Made by a program: the position numbers and the translations under genes. From contig JAZKZO010000065.1 of assembly GCA_045612665.1 (NCBI GenBank), positions 1 to 31,778 on the forward strand: a DNA stretch of 31,778 nucleotides, read 5' to 3'. This stretch comes from RGIG2000 sp045612665 (GTDB lineage: Bacteria; Bacillota; Clostridia; Oscillospirales; CAG-272). Positions 23,164 to 31,742 of the stretch are shown one piece after another; the stretch's first letter is position 1, and each line of letters begins with the position of its first letter. The notes under the pieces are model-generated. The model had not been told where the DNA came from. It searched no databases and saw only the letters and a program-made list of their open reading frames with translations.

Positions 23164-25497
23164 ATGTTTTATACCTATTTAACATATAATGAGGAAAAAT
23201 ACGGCTTTGGCGTATGCTCCGATATTCTTTATAAAAAGCTTCCGATTGGTCTTTGCTATTTTGAAATTTTCAAGGACAAAAGTGAGGCAAGACAACGCGA
23301 AAAATCTTTAAAAGCACTCTCTTGTGCAAGGCTTTCATCTCTTATCAAAAGCAAAAGTGGCACTGGCTTTTCTTGCCATAAAGAGGGTGAAAAAACGGTT
23401 ATATGCCTAAAAAACGGTGTTTACAATCTAACGGGTGCGATTTTGGTTAAGGGAGAAAACATCGAAATTCGTGGCGACAAGGGTACTATTATTCAGGGCT
23501 GTGCAAAAATCGACGGTTGGATAGACGAGGGTAACGGTGTATTTTCCGCAAGCACGGAATATGATGCCGATGCGCTTTACATAAACGGTGAAAAATACCA
23601 AATGGCGCGCTTCCCCAAATATAATCCTAGCATTAAAATTTTCGGTGGATTTTCAAGAGATGTTTTATCAAAGGTAAAGGCGCAAGAGTGGAAAAATCCT
23701 TACGGTGCTTACATTCACGCAATGCATCTACACAATTGGGGTGGCTATTCCTACGAGGTTACTGGCAAGGATGAGGACGGCAATCTTACATATATCGGTG
23801 GCTGGCAAAACAACAGGCAGATGGGTATGCACTCCGATTTTAAGTACATTGAAAATGTGCGTGAGGAGATGACCGAGCCGGGCGAGTGGTATTTTGACAA
23901 GAAAAACAAGCGTGTTTATGCCATTTTAAAGTCGGGACACGACCTAAACACCGCTGAAATTTGCGTAAATTCAAGCTTCTTTGTATTCAAGGGGTGCAAT
24001 GGCGTAAGCGTTGAAGGCATCAAATTCAGACGTGCAAAAAGGACCTTTATGCTCACAAAAGAGCCACTTTTACGAAGCGACTGGACAATTTACAGGGGCG
24101 GTGCGATTTATTTTGCGAATTCTAGCGACTGCTCTATTTCAAAATGTTCACTTTTTGATATTGGCACAAACGGTGTTTTCGTTGACGGCAAAAACAGTAA
24201 TATTACGATTTCAAAATGTCATTTCAAGGACCTTGGTGCAAGTGGTGCTTGCTTTGTCGGCAAGCCAAGCGCGGTAAGAAGTCCACTCTTTGAGGCTACA
24301 AAAAGCCAAAGCTTTCTCGATATAGACAAAAAAAGAGGTCCTAAGTCAAGCGATTATCCAAAGAGATGTACCGTTGAGGATTGCTTAATTGAGCGCGTTG
24401 GTATGCTCGAAAAGCAAGCGACGGGCGTTGAAATTTCAATGTCCTATGGCATTAGCATTATTAACACGAGTATTTACGATGCATCGCGTGCGGGAATAAA
24501 CATTTCCGAGGGCACGTTTGGTGGGCATATAATCGACGGATGCGACGTGTTTGACACGGTTAAGGAAACAGGCGACCACGGTAGCTTTAACTCCTGGGGT
24601 AGGGATAGATATTGGCATTTGAGCGACCTTGCGCAAAATGAGATTTACAAGTATTACGACCTTGACTGTCTTGGGAAAACTATAATAAGAAACAGTAGAT
24701 TTCGTTGCGACAGGGGCTGGGATATCGACCTTGACGACGGCTCATCAAATTATGAAATTTACAACAATCTATGCTTAAACGGTGGTATAAAGCTACGCGA
24801 GGGCTTTGGCAGACACGTTCACAACAATATAACCGTAAACAACTCTATTCATATGCACGTTTGGTATGAAAATAGCGGGGACGTGGTTGAAAATAATATT
24901 ATTTTCACGGAATATCAACCGATTTTAATGGAGCACGGCTTCGGCAAAAGCATTGATTTTAATATTTTACATTCAAAAAATACAAAGGGCATTAAAAAAG
25001 CGCCCGAGCTTAAAAAAATCACGGGCATGGATGAGGGCTCGATAAAAACAAAATGCGTTTTCAAGGACGCAAGGCACAGCGATTACAGGTTAATTTCTCC
25101 AAAAATCAGTGGCTTTGAGGACTTCCCTTGTGAGTTCGGCGTAAGATATGCGCCACTCAAAAGGCTTGCAAGGACTCCCCTTTTGCCAAAAATTAATCAA
25201 AGTCAAAGGAAGAGCAAATCAAGCCTTATCACGCTATTTGATATGAAGGTAAAGAACATCGAAACCGACGGTGAGATGTCCGCCTTTGCAACGGCAGGTC
25301 ATAATGGTGTGCTTGTTTGCGACGTTGACCAATTTGCGCGTGCGTCGGCAAAGGGAATTCTCCCCTGCGACGTAATCGTTGGCCTCGGCGACAAGGAAAT
25401 CAACTCTCTTTCCGACCTTGACGGAATCTCCAAGGGAGAATTTCTTTCATCTAAAATTACCGTTTGGCGTGCCCCTAAGCGCATAGTTTTAGACTAA
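23164..25497 (+). CDS. Degenerate GIY-YIG / right-handed beta-helix / PDZ fusion protein
   Basis: A 777-aa protein without signal peptide. Residues 1-65 read like a shortened UvrC-type GIY-YIG domain: MFYTYLTYNEEKYGFG, then LCYFEIFKDKSEARQREKSL and LKALS, which follow the family's typical end closely, while the central arginine-bearing helix is missing. About 70-640 is a right-handed parallel beta-helix of the pectate-lyase type with many short N/G-containing strands and the block DHGSFNSWGRDRYWH, suggesting a polysaccharide lyase or glycosidase. The last 80 residues form a PDZ-like domain (GVLVCDVDQFARASAKGI, CDVIVGLGDKEINSLSDL). The ATG at 23164 has GAGG 6 nt upstream. Cytoplasmic and divergent from the glycan operon, so probably acts on the same imported sugar. 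The order of domains is unusual. Confidence 0.78.
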   Translation: MFYTYLTYNEEKYGFGVCSDILYKKLPIGLCYFEIFKDKSEARQREKSLKALSCARLSSLIKSKSGTGFSCHKEGEKTVICLKNGVYNLTGAILVKGENIEIRGDKGTIIQGCAKIDGWIDEGNGVFSASTEYDADALYINGEKYQMARFPKYNPSIKIFGGFSRDVLSKVKAQEWKNPYGAYIHAMHLHNWGGYSYEVTGKDEDGNLTYIGGWQNNRQMGMHSDFKYIENVREEMTEPGEWYFDKKNKRVYAILKSGHDLNTAEICVNSSFFVFKGCNGVSVEGIKFRRAKRTFMLTKEPLLRSDWTIYRGGAIYFANSSDCSISKCSLFDIGTNGVFVDGKNSNITISKCHFKDLGASGACFVGKPSAVRSPLFEATKSQSFLDIDKKRGPKSSDYPKRCTVEDCLIERVGMLEKQATGVEISMSYGISIINTSIYDASRAGINISEGTFGGHIIDGCDVFDTVKETGDHGSFNSWGRDRYWHLSDLAQNEIYKYYDLDCLGKTIIRNSRFRCDRGWDIDLDDGSSNYEIYNNLCLNGGIKLREGFGRHVHNNITVNNSIHMHVWYENSGDVVENNIIFTEYQPILMEHGFGKSIDFNILHSKNTKGIKKAPELKKITGMDEGSIKTKCVFKDARHSDYRLISPKISGFEDFPCEFGVRYAPLKRLARTPLLPKINQSQRKSKSSLITLFDMKVKNIETDGEMSAFATAGHNGVLVCDVDQFARASAKGILPCDVIVGLGDKEINSLSDLDGISKGEFLSSKITVWRAPKRIVLD

Positions 25498-25521
25498 GTA
25501 GCAAAAATCAAGGAGTATTAA

Positions 25522-26763
25522 ATGATTATAGACAGCAAAAAATACAACGGCGCTTGCTCGTGTGGGAAAAATCACGCGATGACGACCGAGACTTGCATAA
25601 TAGAGGCAGGATGCTTGCCGAAAATAAAAGATTATGTAGAAAATTATGGCTTGAGTGGCTACTCTGTCGCCATATATGACGAAAATACATACCGTGCTAC
25701 CGTGGGAGCGCATCCTGAGACAAATGAGGAAATTATTCTTTGCCCCGACGGCTTGCACGCGGACAATCACGGTGTAGCGCTTGCTATGGAGCGCATGCCC
25801 GAAGAATGCGATTATCTTATTGCGATAGGCTCGGGCACGGTTCATGATATAACAAGATATATCGCATATACCAAGGGTGTGCCGTTTGTTTCCTGTCCGA
25901 CGGCTGCAAGCGTTGACGGCTTTTGCTCCTCCGTTGCGGCTATGACTTGGGACGGCTTTAAGAAAACCTTCACGGCTGTTGCACCTAAAATTGTCGTTGC
26001 CGACCTTGATATAATATCAAAAGCACCTGCTTTTCTTACAAGCTCGGGCTTTGGTGATATGATAGGCAAATTTATTGCCTTGGCGGATTGGAAAATCGCA
26101 CACGAATTAACAGGCGAATATTTTTGCCCTGTTATACACGATATGACCTCAGATGCCACAAGAGCGGTAATGGAAAGCGCTGAGGATATTAAAAATGGCG
26201 ACATTTCCGCCTTTGAAAAATTGATGTACGGGCTTTTGATGTCAGGTCTTGCAATGCAGCTTCTCGGCAATTCAAGATGCGCATCGGGCGCTGAGCATCA
26301 TATCTCTCATCTTATAGAAATGCAACCCGACGGACTTGGCGCTCACAGTGATGCATTGCACGGCGAAAAGGTTGGTGTTGGCACTCTTATTGCATCAAGA
26401 GAGTATCATAGAATAAAGAACAATCCTTCTCTTTTGCGTGGTGATTATTTGCCTGCAAGCGAGGATTATATTGCAAATATGTTCGGTGAAAGGCTTAAGG
26501 AGTCGATAATCAAGGAAAACGAAAACGACTGTGCCTTGGGCATAACCTCAAAGCATATAATAAGTCATTTCGAAAAAATATGCGAAATTATCGAGTCAAT
26601 TCCGACCTACGAGGAGCTTATAAAAATTTACAAAACGCTTGGTGCGAAGCTCTCTCTTGGCGATATTGACGTTTCCGAGGAAAAGCTTTGCGACCTGCTT
26701 GAATATTCTCCGTTGGTGCGAAACAGATTAACTCTTATGCGTCTTCGCAGAATGTCATTATAA
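25522..26763 (+). CDS. egsA: sn-glycerol-1-phosphate dehydrogenase family (EgsA/AraM)
   Basis: Member of the iron-alcohol-dehydrogenase superfamily branch that reduces dihydroxyacetone phosphate to sn-glycerol-1-phosphate; Bacillus EgsA/AraM does this for heptaprenylglyceryl phosphate and related lipids. The 413 residues show the nucleotide site IAIGSGTVHDITRYIA, the family stretch CPTAASVDGFCSSVAAM, and metal ligands Asp179 (GFGDMIGK), His259 (GAEHHISH) and His280 (LHGEKVG). AGGAG lies 6 nt before the ATG, and the gap to the beta-helix gene is 24 nt, so they should be cotranscribed. AraM homologues also occur in arabinose operons, so a sugar-linked dehydrogenase role remains possible. Symbol given for the family, not proven specificity. 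Confidence 0.85.
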   Translation: MIIDSKKYNGACSCGKNHAMTTETCIIEAGCLPKIKDYVENYGLSGYSVAIYDENTYRATVGAHPETNEEIILCPDGLHADNHGVALAMERMPEECDYLIAIGSGTVHDITRYIAYTKGVPFVSCPTAASVDGFCSSVAAMTWDGFKKTFTAVAPKIVVADLDIISKAPAFLTSSGFGDMIGKFIALADWKIAHELTGEYFCPVIHDMTSDATRAVMESAEDIKNGDISAFEKLMYGLLMSGLAMQLLGNSRCASGAEHHISHLIEMQPDGLGAHSDALHGEKVGVGTLIASREYHRIKNNPSLLRGDYLPASEDYIANMFGERLKESIIKENENDCALGITSKHIISHFEKICEIIESIPTYEELIKIYKTLGAKLSLGDIDVSEEKLCDLLEYSPLVRNRLTLMRLRRMSL

Positions 26764-26775
26764 AATCGACAAACG

Positions 26776-26810
26776 AAAAGCCACTCAAACGAGTGGCTTT
26801 TATTTTATTT
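26776..26810. terminator. Bidirectional intrinsic terminator
   Basis: AAAAGCCACTC and GAGTGGCTTTT form an 11-bp stem with an AAAC loop (26776-26801), followed by T-rich sequence on the + strand; the stem's own A-run gives a short U-run in the other direction. It ends the egsA transcript and lies just past (and touches) the stop of the converging fucosidase gene. Confidence 0.9.
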
Positions 26811-27767
26811 TTTATTTGAAAGTGCCTTTAAAACCTCGATTGCAGGAACAGGAAATCTACCGAGATGGTCAGGACCTATATTGAGAAGCAAATTTGCCCC
26901 ACAGGTGCGACATTTTTCTAGAATTTTAAGCACCTTATCTGGCGATTTCCAATTGTTATCGAAGGATTTGTATCCCCACGTGTCATTTAAGGTAATCGGA
27001 GATTCTACTAGCTCGTCGGTATATGTGCTTGGGAGCTCATTATCCCCCATAGACTTATACTCGCCCATGCCTGCGCCTATTCTTGAGCTAACAAGGCACT
27101 CGGGCTGATAATGCTTTACCATTTCGTAAAGCTCTCTTGCGCACCTTTCCGGCACATCAATCGGTGTATCAAACCAAATAAGGCAAAGGTCGCCGTACTC
27201 TGTTAAAAGCTCTTTAACCTGAGGCTTGATTTTCTTCTCATAGCACTCTATATAATTCTTTTGAGCTCTATTTGGGAAGTCCCAGTCGTTATCCCAGCTC
27301 ATGCCAAAATTGGAATGATAATAATTTTCGTCATATCCTCCACCGTTTTCCTCATGCCAATCTATGCATTGAGAATAGTAGATACCAAGCTTTATATCGT
27401 TACGCTTACAGGCATCTGCAAGCTCACGAATAATATCGCGACCAAACGGAGTTGCGTCAACAACGTTATATTTATCGACCTTGGAATGATAGAGCGCGAA
27501 GCCGTCGTGATGCTTTGAGGTTATAACTATGTATTTCATACCTGCATTTTTTGCAAGCTGTACCCATTCCTCTGCATCAAAATATATCGGGTTGAATGCT
27601 CCTGTCAGCTTCTCGTATTCCTTGATTGGAATTTCGTATTTTGACATAGCCCATTCGCCGATTTCTTCCATTCGCTTTCCTTTATATTCTCCACCGAGAA
27701 CGGAATAAAGTCCCCAATGTATCATCAAGCCGAATTCGGCGCTTTTAAACCATTCTTTTCCTGTCAT
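26805..27767 (-). CDS. Compact intracellular GH29 alpha-L-fucosidase
   Basis: Removes alpha-linked L-fucose from oligosaccharides with retention. The 320-aa protein is nearly the catalytic (beta/alpha)8 domain alone: FGLMIHWGLYS, YIVITSKHHDGFALY (His86-His87 substrate pocket), KLGIYYS, LIWFDTP with expected nucleophile Asp200, and NLLLNIGPD near the end. Most GH29 enzymes are about 450 aa or longer with a C-terminal beta-sandwich, which is missing here. There is no signal peptide. AAGGAG overlaps the stop of the upstream esterase gene (gap 13 nt), so it is the last gene of the PHP/esterase/fucosidase operon. Confidence 0.9.
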   Translation of the reverse strand: MTGKEWFKSAEFGLMIHWGLYSVLGGEYKGKRMEEIGEWAMSKYEIPIKEYEKLTGAFNPIYFDAEEWVQLAKNAGMKYIVITSKHHDGFALYHSKVDKYNVVDATPFGRDIIRELADACKRNDIKLGIYYSQCIDWHEENGGGYDENYYHSNFGMSWDNDWDFPNRAQKNYIECYEKKIKPQVKELLTEYGDLCLIWFDTPIDVPERCARELYEMVKHYQPECLVSSRIGAGMGEYKSMGDNELPSTYTDELVESPITLNDTWGYKSFDNNWKSPDKVLKILEKCRTCGANLLLNIGPDHLGRFPVPAIEVLKALSNKK

Positions 27768-27780
27768 TTTAGTTTCTCCT

Positions 27781-28524
27781 TTAAAATTGGAAATTCAGCT
27801 CTTCGTTTACGATCTTGCAAATTTTGGAAATTACATTTGTATCAAGATCTAAGAACGGCATAGGTGCGACAGGCTTGCCTGTAAGCGTTGCAAGCCAAGT
27901 GAGGGATACGGCGTATCTTGCATAGGTTGAAAGGTGAAAGCCGTCGCGACAAAGGGACGCTCCGCCGTTTTTATAGTCGAACTCGGAAACGCGCTCACGA
28001 AGTGCTTGAATTACGTTGCCCGACAAAATAAGAGGCAAGCCTGTATCGCTTGACGCCTGCTCCGTCGCTTTGCAAATCTCCTCATACATTTTTCGCTGGT
28101 CGCAACCGTATTTTGGAAAATCCCCGTGTTGAGAGTCAATTTCGTATGCCCAAGTGCGGTGGATATATAGTCTTGCGCTCGGTTGGAATTTGCGAACGTA
28201 TGCAATTAAATCGTTTAAGTACGGCTGATAGCTTTCGTATATGCCCGAATATCCACTCACCTGTTGGACGGTGATAACGTCGAAGGTGTCGCTTTTCAAT
28301 GCTTGCTCAACTGAAACAAGCTCCGAGAGCCACTCCTCGCCACCGTTTACGTTGTGTAGATAGTTTACCTTTCCTTCTAAAACATTCTCCCAATGCGTTT
28401 GAAGGCTACATCCACCGATTGCAATATTGACGGTTTCTAAATTTATTCCTCTTTGCTTTGCAAGCTCGTGCAAATACACGTGTGCATCTGCCGAAAAGCT
28501 ATTTCCTATTGATAAAATTTTCAT
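27781..28524 (-). CDS. DUF4886 / SGNH-hydrolase-like esterase
   Basis: A 247-aa protein of the DUF4886 family, which shares the SGNH (GDSL) fold: block I GNSFS with nucleophile Ser9, block II IAIGGCS, an ITVQQVS strand in place of the usual GxND block, and a C-terminal DGFHLS with the Asp-His pair. Such proteins near fucosidases usually deacetylate sugars; the acyl group removed here is inferred. No signal peptide. GAGGTG lies 4 nt before the ATG, and the upstream PHP gene ends 11 nt away. Confidence 0.82.
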   Translation of the reverse strand: MKILSIGNSFSADAHVYLHELAKQRGINLETVNIAIGGCSLQTHWENVLEGKVNYLHNVNGGEEWLSELVSVEQALKSDTFDVITVQQVSGYSGIYESYQPYLNDLIAYVRKFQPSARLYIHRTWAYEIDSQHGDFPKYGCDQRKMYEEICKATEQASSDTGLPLILSGNVIQALRERVSEFDYKNGGASLCRDGFHLSTYARYAVSLTWLATLTGKPVAPMPFLDLDTNVISKICKIVNEELNFQF

Positions 28525-28535
28525 TTTACACCTCG

Positions 28536-29372
28536 TTATTTTATGCCAATTCGATTTGGCTTTCTTTGCTTGTAGTAGTAATAGGCATCAAAGCCACACT
28601 CCCTTAAAAGCTCAATCGTGCTATCAAAGCCGTTTGCAATTCTTTCGGGAGAGTGTGCGTCAGAGCCAAGAGAAACAAGGCATCCGCCCTTCTCCTTATA
28701 CTCCCTCAAAATCCATTTCGGTGGCATAAGCTCACCGTGCGGAGTGCCAATTCCCGACGTGTTTACCTCTAAGCACAAGGACCTTTTAATTATTACATCG
28801 AGAATTTCCAAGATTTTATCTCGGTATTTATAAGCGTCAACGCCACGACCGTATTTTCCGTTTATGTAGCGAAGTGGACAGGTAAGATGCGCGACAATGT
28901 CGCAGTCAAGGTACTGCACTGTTTCCAAAAGGTCGTCAAAATAGGCTTGCATAAAGCCATCAAGCTCACTATCAGTCATTTTCGAAAAATCAATCGTAGA
29001 ATATGCCTCGGTATATCCCTCGTATCTAACCGCATGCACCGAGGCGATTACGGCATCGTAAGAAAAAGCGTTCAAAAGCTCGTTTGCAAGCTCCTTATTC
29101 CAAATTGCCTCGCCTATTTCAATGCCCTTTAACACTTCCACCTTGCCGTCGAAAAGCCCTGCCGCCTCTTCCGTTTCATCAAGAGATGATTTCAAAATGG
29201 ACGGAATGTCTATTTCGTTACATAATTGAATATCACAGTGGTCGGTAATCGCAAGGGCACGAACGCCTTTTTCAAGACATGCATTTGCCATATCCGTAAT
29301 TTTAGCATCACTATCGTGAGAATTACGAGAGTGGGAGTGCATATCACACAGTATATTTTTTGTCTTATTCAT
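28536..29372 (-). CDS. PHP-domain phosphatase (histidinol-phosphatase family)
   Basis: Metal-dependent phosphoesterase of 278 aa. PHP motifs are in order: DMHSHS (HxH), AITDHCD, GIEIGE, ASVHAVR, HLTCP and GSDAHSPE, which supply the three-metal site typical of HisK/HisJ histidinol phosphatases. No other histidine genes are nearby; in front of an esterase and fucosidase it may dephosphorylate a sugar phosphate. The ATG choice rests on the promoter at 29404-29432: longer readings would begin upstream of the transcription start. ATG 29372 has a weak GGAAAAG; ATG 29384 (four codons longer) is the alternative, with no site. Confidence 0.8.
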   Translation of the reverse strand: MNKTKNILCDMHSHSRNSHDSDAKITDMANACLEKGVRALAITDHCDIQLCNEIDIPSILKSSLDETEEAAGLFDGKVEVLKGIEIGEAIWNKELANELLNAFSYDAVIASVHAVRYEGYTEAYSTIDFSKMTDSELDGFMQAYFDDLLETVQYLDCDIVAHLTCPLRYINGKYGRGVDAYKYRDKILEILDVIIKRSLCLEVNTSGIGTPHGELMPPKWILREYKEKGGCLVSLGSDAHSPERIANGFDSTIELLRECGFDAYYYYKQRKPNRIGIK

Positions 29373-29403
29373 ATGCTTTTCCATAGTTAAATTTATTTGC
29401 TTT

Positions 29404-29432
29404 ATTGTACCACAAAAGTAAACTTTTGTAAA
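29404..29432 (-). promoter_or_regulatory. Promoter of the PHP/DUF4886/GH29 operon
   Basis: TTTACA (29427-29432) and TACAAT (29404-29409) on the - strand, 17 bp apart. The start near 29397 gives a very short leader of about 13-25 nt depending on which ATG is used. Confidence 0.75.
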
Positions 29433-29512
29433 GAGATTTGAAAAATAATCGACGATTATTAGCATTGTTTTCACCGTTCCAAAATTTTCTTTCAAAATAT
29501 AACTGACAATAA

Positions 29513-29541
29513 TTGACTTTTAGCGACAGCTGTAGTATAAT
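29513..29541 (+). promoter_or_regulatory. Promoter of the uracil permease-upp operon
   Basis: TTGACT (29513-29518), 17 bp, perfect TATAAT (29536-29541). The leader is about 42 nt. It diverges from the PHP operon promoter about 80 bases away. Confidence 0.88.
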
Positions 29542-29557
29542 GGAAATAATAAAAACG

Positions 29558-29571
29558 GACTCGCAAGAGTC
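29558..29571 (+). other. Short leader hairpin before the uracil permease gene
   Basis: GACTC-GCAA-GAGTC is a 5-bp stem with a GNRA-type loop, 9 nt before the AAAAGGAG ribosome site. It has no U-run, so it is not a terminator, and I do not recognise a PyrR binding loop. It may stabilise the mRNA 5' end, or mean nothing. Confidence 0.35.
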
Positions 29572-29589
29572 TTAAAAAAGGAGAACAAA

Positions 29590-30990
29590 ATGGCAAAAAA
29601 TCTTGTTTATGACATTCACGAAAAGCCACCGTTTGGTAAAATGATCATTTTCGCCATCCAGCAGCTTCTTGCAATCATGGCAGCAACCATCGCTGTTCCT
29701 GCAATTGTTGGACACGGCATGTCCGCCTCTGCCGCTCTTTTCGGCGCAGGTGTCGGAACGATTGTTTATCAGCTTTTCACAAAATTCCGTAGCCCTGTAT
29801 TCCTCGGCTCATCATTTGCATTCATCGGCTCGATGAGTGCGGCATTCGCAGGTGCGGCAACTGCTAGTCTTGGTTATCTTGGACTTTTGGTTGGTGCTAT
29901 CTTCGCAGGTCTTGTTTACGTAGTAATCGCTCTCGTTGTTAAATTCGTAGGCGTTAACTGGATTAACAAGCTTATGCCTCCCGCAGTAATCGGCCCAACA
30001 GTTGCACTTATCGGTCTTTCACTTGCAGGTGCAGCAATTAAGGACGTATTCTCATACGGACCACAGGTTGACGGCAACGGCGCATTCATTATGTCAACAA
30101 AAATTTGGCTTTCATTTATTTGCGCTATCGTAACATTCTTTGTTGTTATCATTTGCTCAACATACGGCAAGAAGATGACAAAGCTTATTCCTTTCATTAT
30201 CGGTGTTCTCGCAGGCTATGCCGTTGCTTTGATTTTCACAGTAATCGGCTACATTGCAGGCGCTGACGCGATGAAGGTTATCGACTTCGCACCTTTCACA
30301 GCACTCGTTTCCGACGGTGTTAAATTCACAACCTTCTTAAGCCTTCCTAAGTTCACGTTTATCGAAGCTGCTAAGGGCTTTAAGGACTTTGAATGGAGCT
30401 ATCTTGCAACTGTTGCAGTAGCTTACATCCCTGTTGCATTCGTTGTATTTGCTGAGCATATTGCAGACCACAAGAACCTCTCAAGCATTATTGAAGAGGA
30501 CCTTCTTGAAAATCCAGGTCTTAACCGTACCTTGCTCGGAGACGGTGTAGGCTCTATGGCGGGCGCATTCTTCGGCGGTTGTCCAAACACTACATACGGC
30601 GAGAGCGTTGGTTGCGTTGCTATTACCCGTAATGCTTCTGTTGCTACAATCACAACAACTGCTATTATGGCTGTTTTGATTTCATTCTTCTCACCGTTCG
30701 TTGCATTCCTTGATTCAATCCCTGGATGCGTAATGGGTGGCGTATGTATCACTCTTTACGGATTTATCGCAGTATCAGGTCTTAAGATGATTCAAAAGGT
30801 TGACCTTGAGGAGCGCGCTAACCTCTTTACCGTATCGGCTATTTTGATTACAGGTATTGGCGGTATGGCAATGTCAATTGGCAAGGTAACAATTACCGCT
30901 ATTGCTTGCGCTTTGATTCTCGGCATTATTGTAAATATCGTTTTGAACAAGTTCAAGAAGCCCTCTGAGGATAAGGAGGACAAGGAATAA
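29590..30990 (+). CDS. uraA: Uracil permease (NCS2 / UraA family)
   Basis: Proton-coupled nucleobase importer, 466 aa, with about 14 membrane segments. UraA-like motifs are clear: FAIQQLLAIMAATIAVP in TM1, LGSSFAFIGS in TM3, VFAEHIADH with the conserved substrate-binding Glu, and GGCPNTTYGESVG with the second Glu, matching the TTTYGEN region of UraA. Uracil rather than xanthine is favoured by the overlapping upp gene. AAGGAG lies 7 nt before the ATG. The tail is a short charged cytoplasmic stretch (KKPSEDKEDKE). Stop and next start share one base (TAATG). Confidence 0.92.
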   Translation: MAKNLVYDIHEKPPFGKMIIFAIQQLLAIMAATIAVPAIVGHGMSASAALFGAGVGTIVYQLFTKFRSPVFLGSSFAFIGSMSAAFAGAATASLGYLGLLVGAIFAGLVYVVIALVVKFVGVNWINKLMPPAVIGPTVALIGLSLAGAAIKDVFSYGPQVDGNGAFIMSTKIWLSFICAIVTFFVVIICSTYGKKMTKLIPFIIGVLAGYAVALIFTVIGYIAGADAMKVIDFAPFTALVSDGVKFTTFLSLPKFTFIEAAKGFKDFEWSYLATVAVAYIPVAFVVFAEHIADHKNLSSIIEEDLLENPGLNRTLLGDGVGSMAGAFFGGCPNTTYGESVGCVAITRNASVATITTTAIMAVLISFFSPFVAFLDSIPGCVMGGVCITLYGFIAVSGLKMIQKVDLEERANLFTVSAILITGIGGMAMSIGKVTITAIACALILGIIVNIVLNKFKKPSEDKEDKE

Positions 30991-31631
30991 TGAAGGATTA
31001 CGAAAACGTAGTAATTTTTGACCATCCTCTTATTCGTCATAAAATCGCTATTTTGCGTGATGAACGCACAAGCATGAAGGAATTTCGTGAGCTAGTTGAG
31101 GAAATCACAACCTTAATGACCTACGAGAGCTTAAAGGACGGAGTTCCAACAACCGAAATTGAGGTTAAAACTCCACTTGAAACCTGTAAGCAAACTGTCG
31201 TTTCAGACGGCTCGGTTGTTATCGTTCCTATTCTTCGTGCAGGTCTTGGAATGGTAAACGGTGTTCACGTGCTATTCCCTAGTGCAAGAGTTGGACACAT
31301 CGGTATGTGCAGAAATGAGGAAACCTTAAAGCCTGATACATACTATTGCAAGCTCCCTAACGGAATTGAGGACAAGCTTGTTATCATAGTTGACCCTATG
31401 CTTGCAACAGGCGGTAGCGCTTGTGATGCAATTCAGCTTTTGAAGGACAAGGGTTGCAAACACATCAAGTTTATGGCAATTATCGGTGCTCCCGAAGGCG
31501 TGTCAAAGGTTGCGGAAACGCACCCCGACGTTGATATTTACGTTTCAACGCTTGACAGATGCCTTAACGAACACGGCTATATCCTTCCCGGTCTTGGCGA
31601 TGCGGGTGACAGATTGTTCGGCACGAAATAA
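30990..31631 (+). CDS. upp: Uracil phosphoribosyltransferase
   Basis: Converts uracil and PRPP to UMP in the cytoplasm, trapping uracil brought in by the adjacent permease. The 213-aa length is typical. Diagnostic motifs are HPLIRHKIAILRDERTS at the N-terminus, VPILRAGLGMV, the PRPP loop VDPMLATGGSA (134-144), and the uracil-binding C-terminus YILPGLGDAGDRLFGT. Translation is coupled to the permease by a one-base overlap; a GGATAAGGAGG site lies in the last permease codons. Confidence 0.97.
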   Translation: MKDYENVVIFDHPLIRHKIAILRDERTSMKEFRELVEEITTLMTYESLKDGVPTTEIEVKTPLETCKQTVVSDGSVVIVPILRAGLGMVNGVHVLFPSARVGHIGMCRNEETLKPDTYYCKLPNGIEDKLVIIVDPMLATGGSACDAIQLLKDKGCKHIKFMAIIGAPEGVSKVAETHPDVDIYVSTLDRCLNEHGYILPGLGDAGDRLFGTK

Positions 31632-31639
31632 AAAAACAG

Positions 31640-31679
31640 GAGTGTGCGGTTTATATCCGCACACTCTCTTTTGTTTTTT
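31640..31679 (+). terminator. Intrinsic terminator of the uracil salvage operon
   Basis: A perfect 10-bp stem, GAGTGTGCGG with CCGCACACTC (31640-31666, 7-nt loop), followed by a T-rich tract to 31679. It begins 8 nt after the upp stop. Confidence 0.95.
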
Positions 31680-31683
31680 ATAC

Positions 31684-31712
31684 TTGCAAAAAGTCGAATT
31701 TGGTGATATACT
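31684..31712 (+). promoter_or_regulatory. Promoter of the truncated last gene
   Basis: TTGCAA (31684-31689), 17 bp, TATACT (31707-31712), starting right after the upp terminator. Transcription would begin near 31719. Confidence 0.7.
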
Positions 31713-31742
31713 GTAAGAAGTCTATGGAGTGGAGGAAGTTTT

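Noticed and set aside
29373..29495. Longer reading of the PHP gene starting at 29495
   Set aside because: The extension crosses a TTTACA-17-TACAAT promoter and would begin upstream of the likely transcription start.
29558..29571. Uracil permease leader hairpin as a PyrR attenuator or pyrimidine riboswitch
   Set aside because: The stem is only 5 bp, without U-run or the PyrR binding-loop consensus, and the leader is too short for attenuation.
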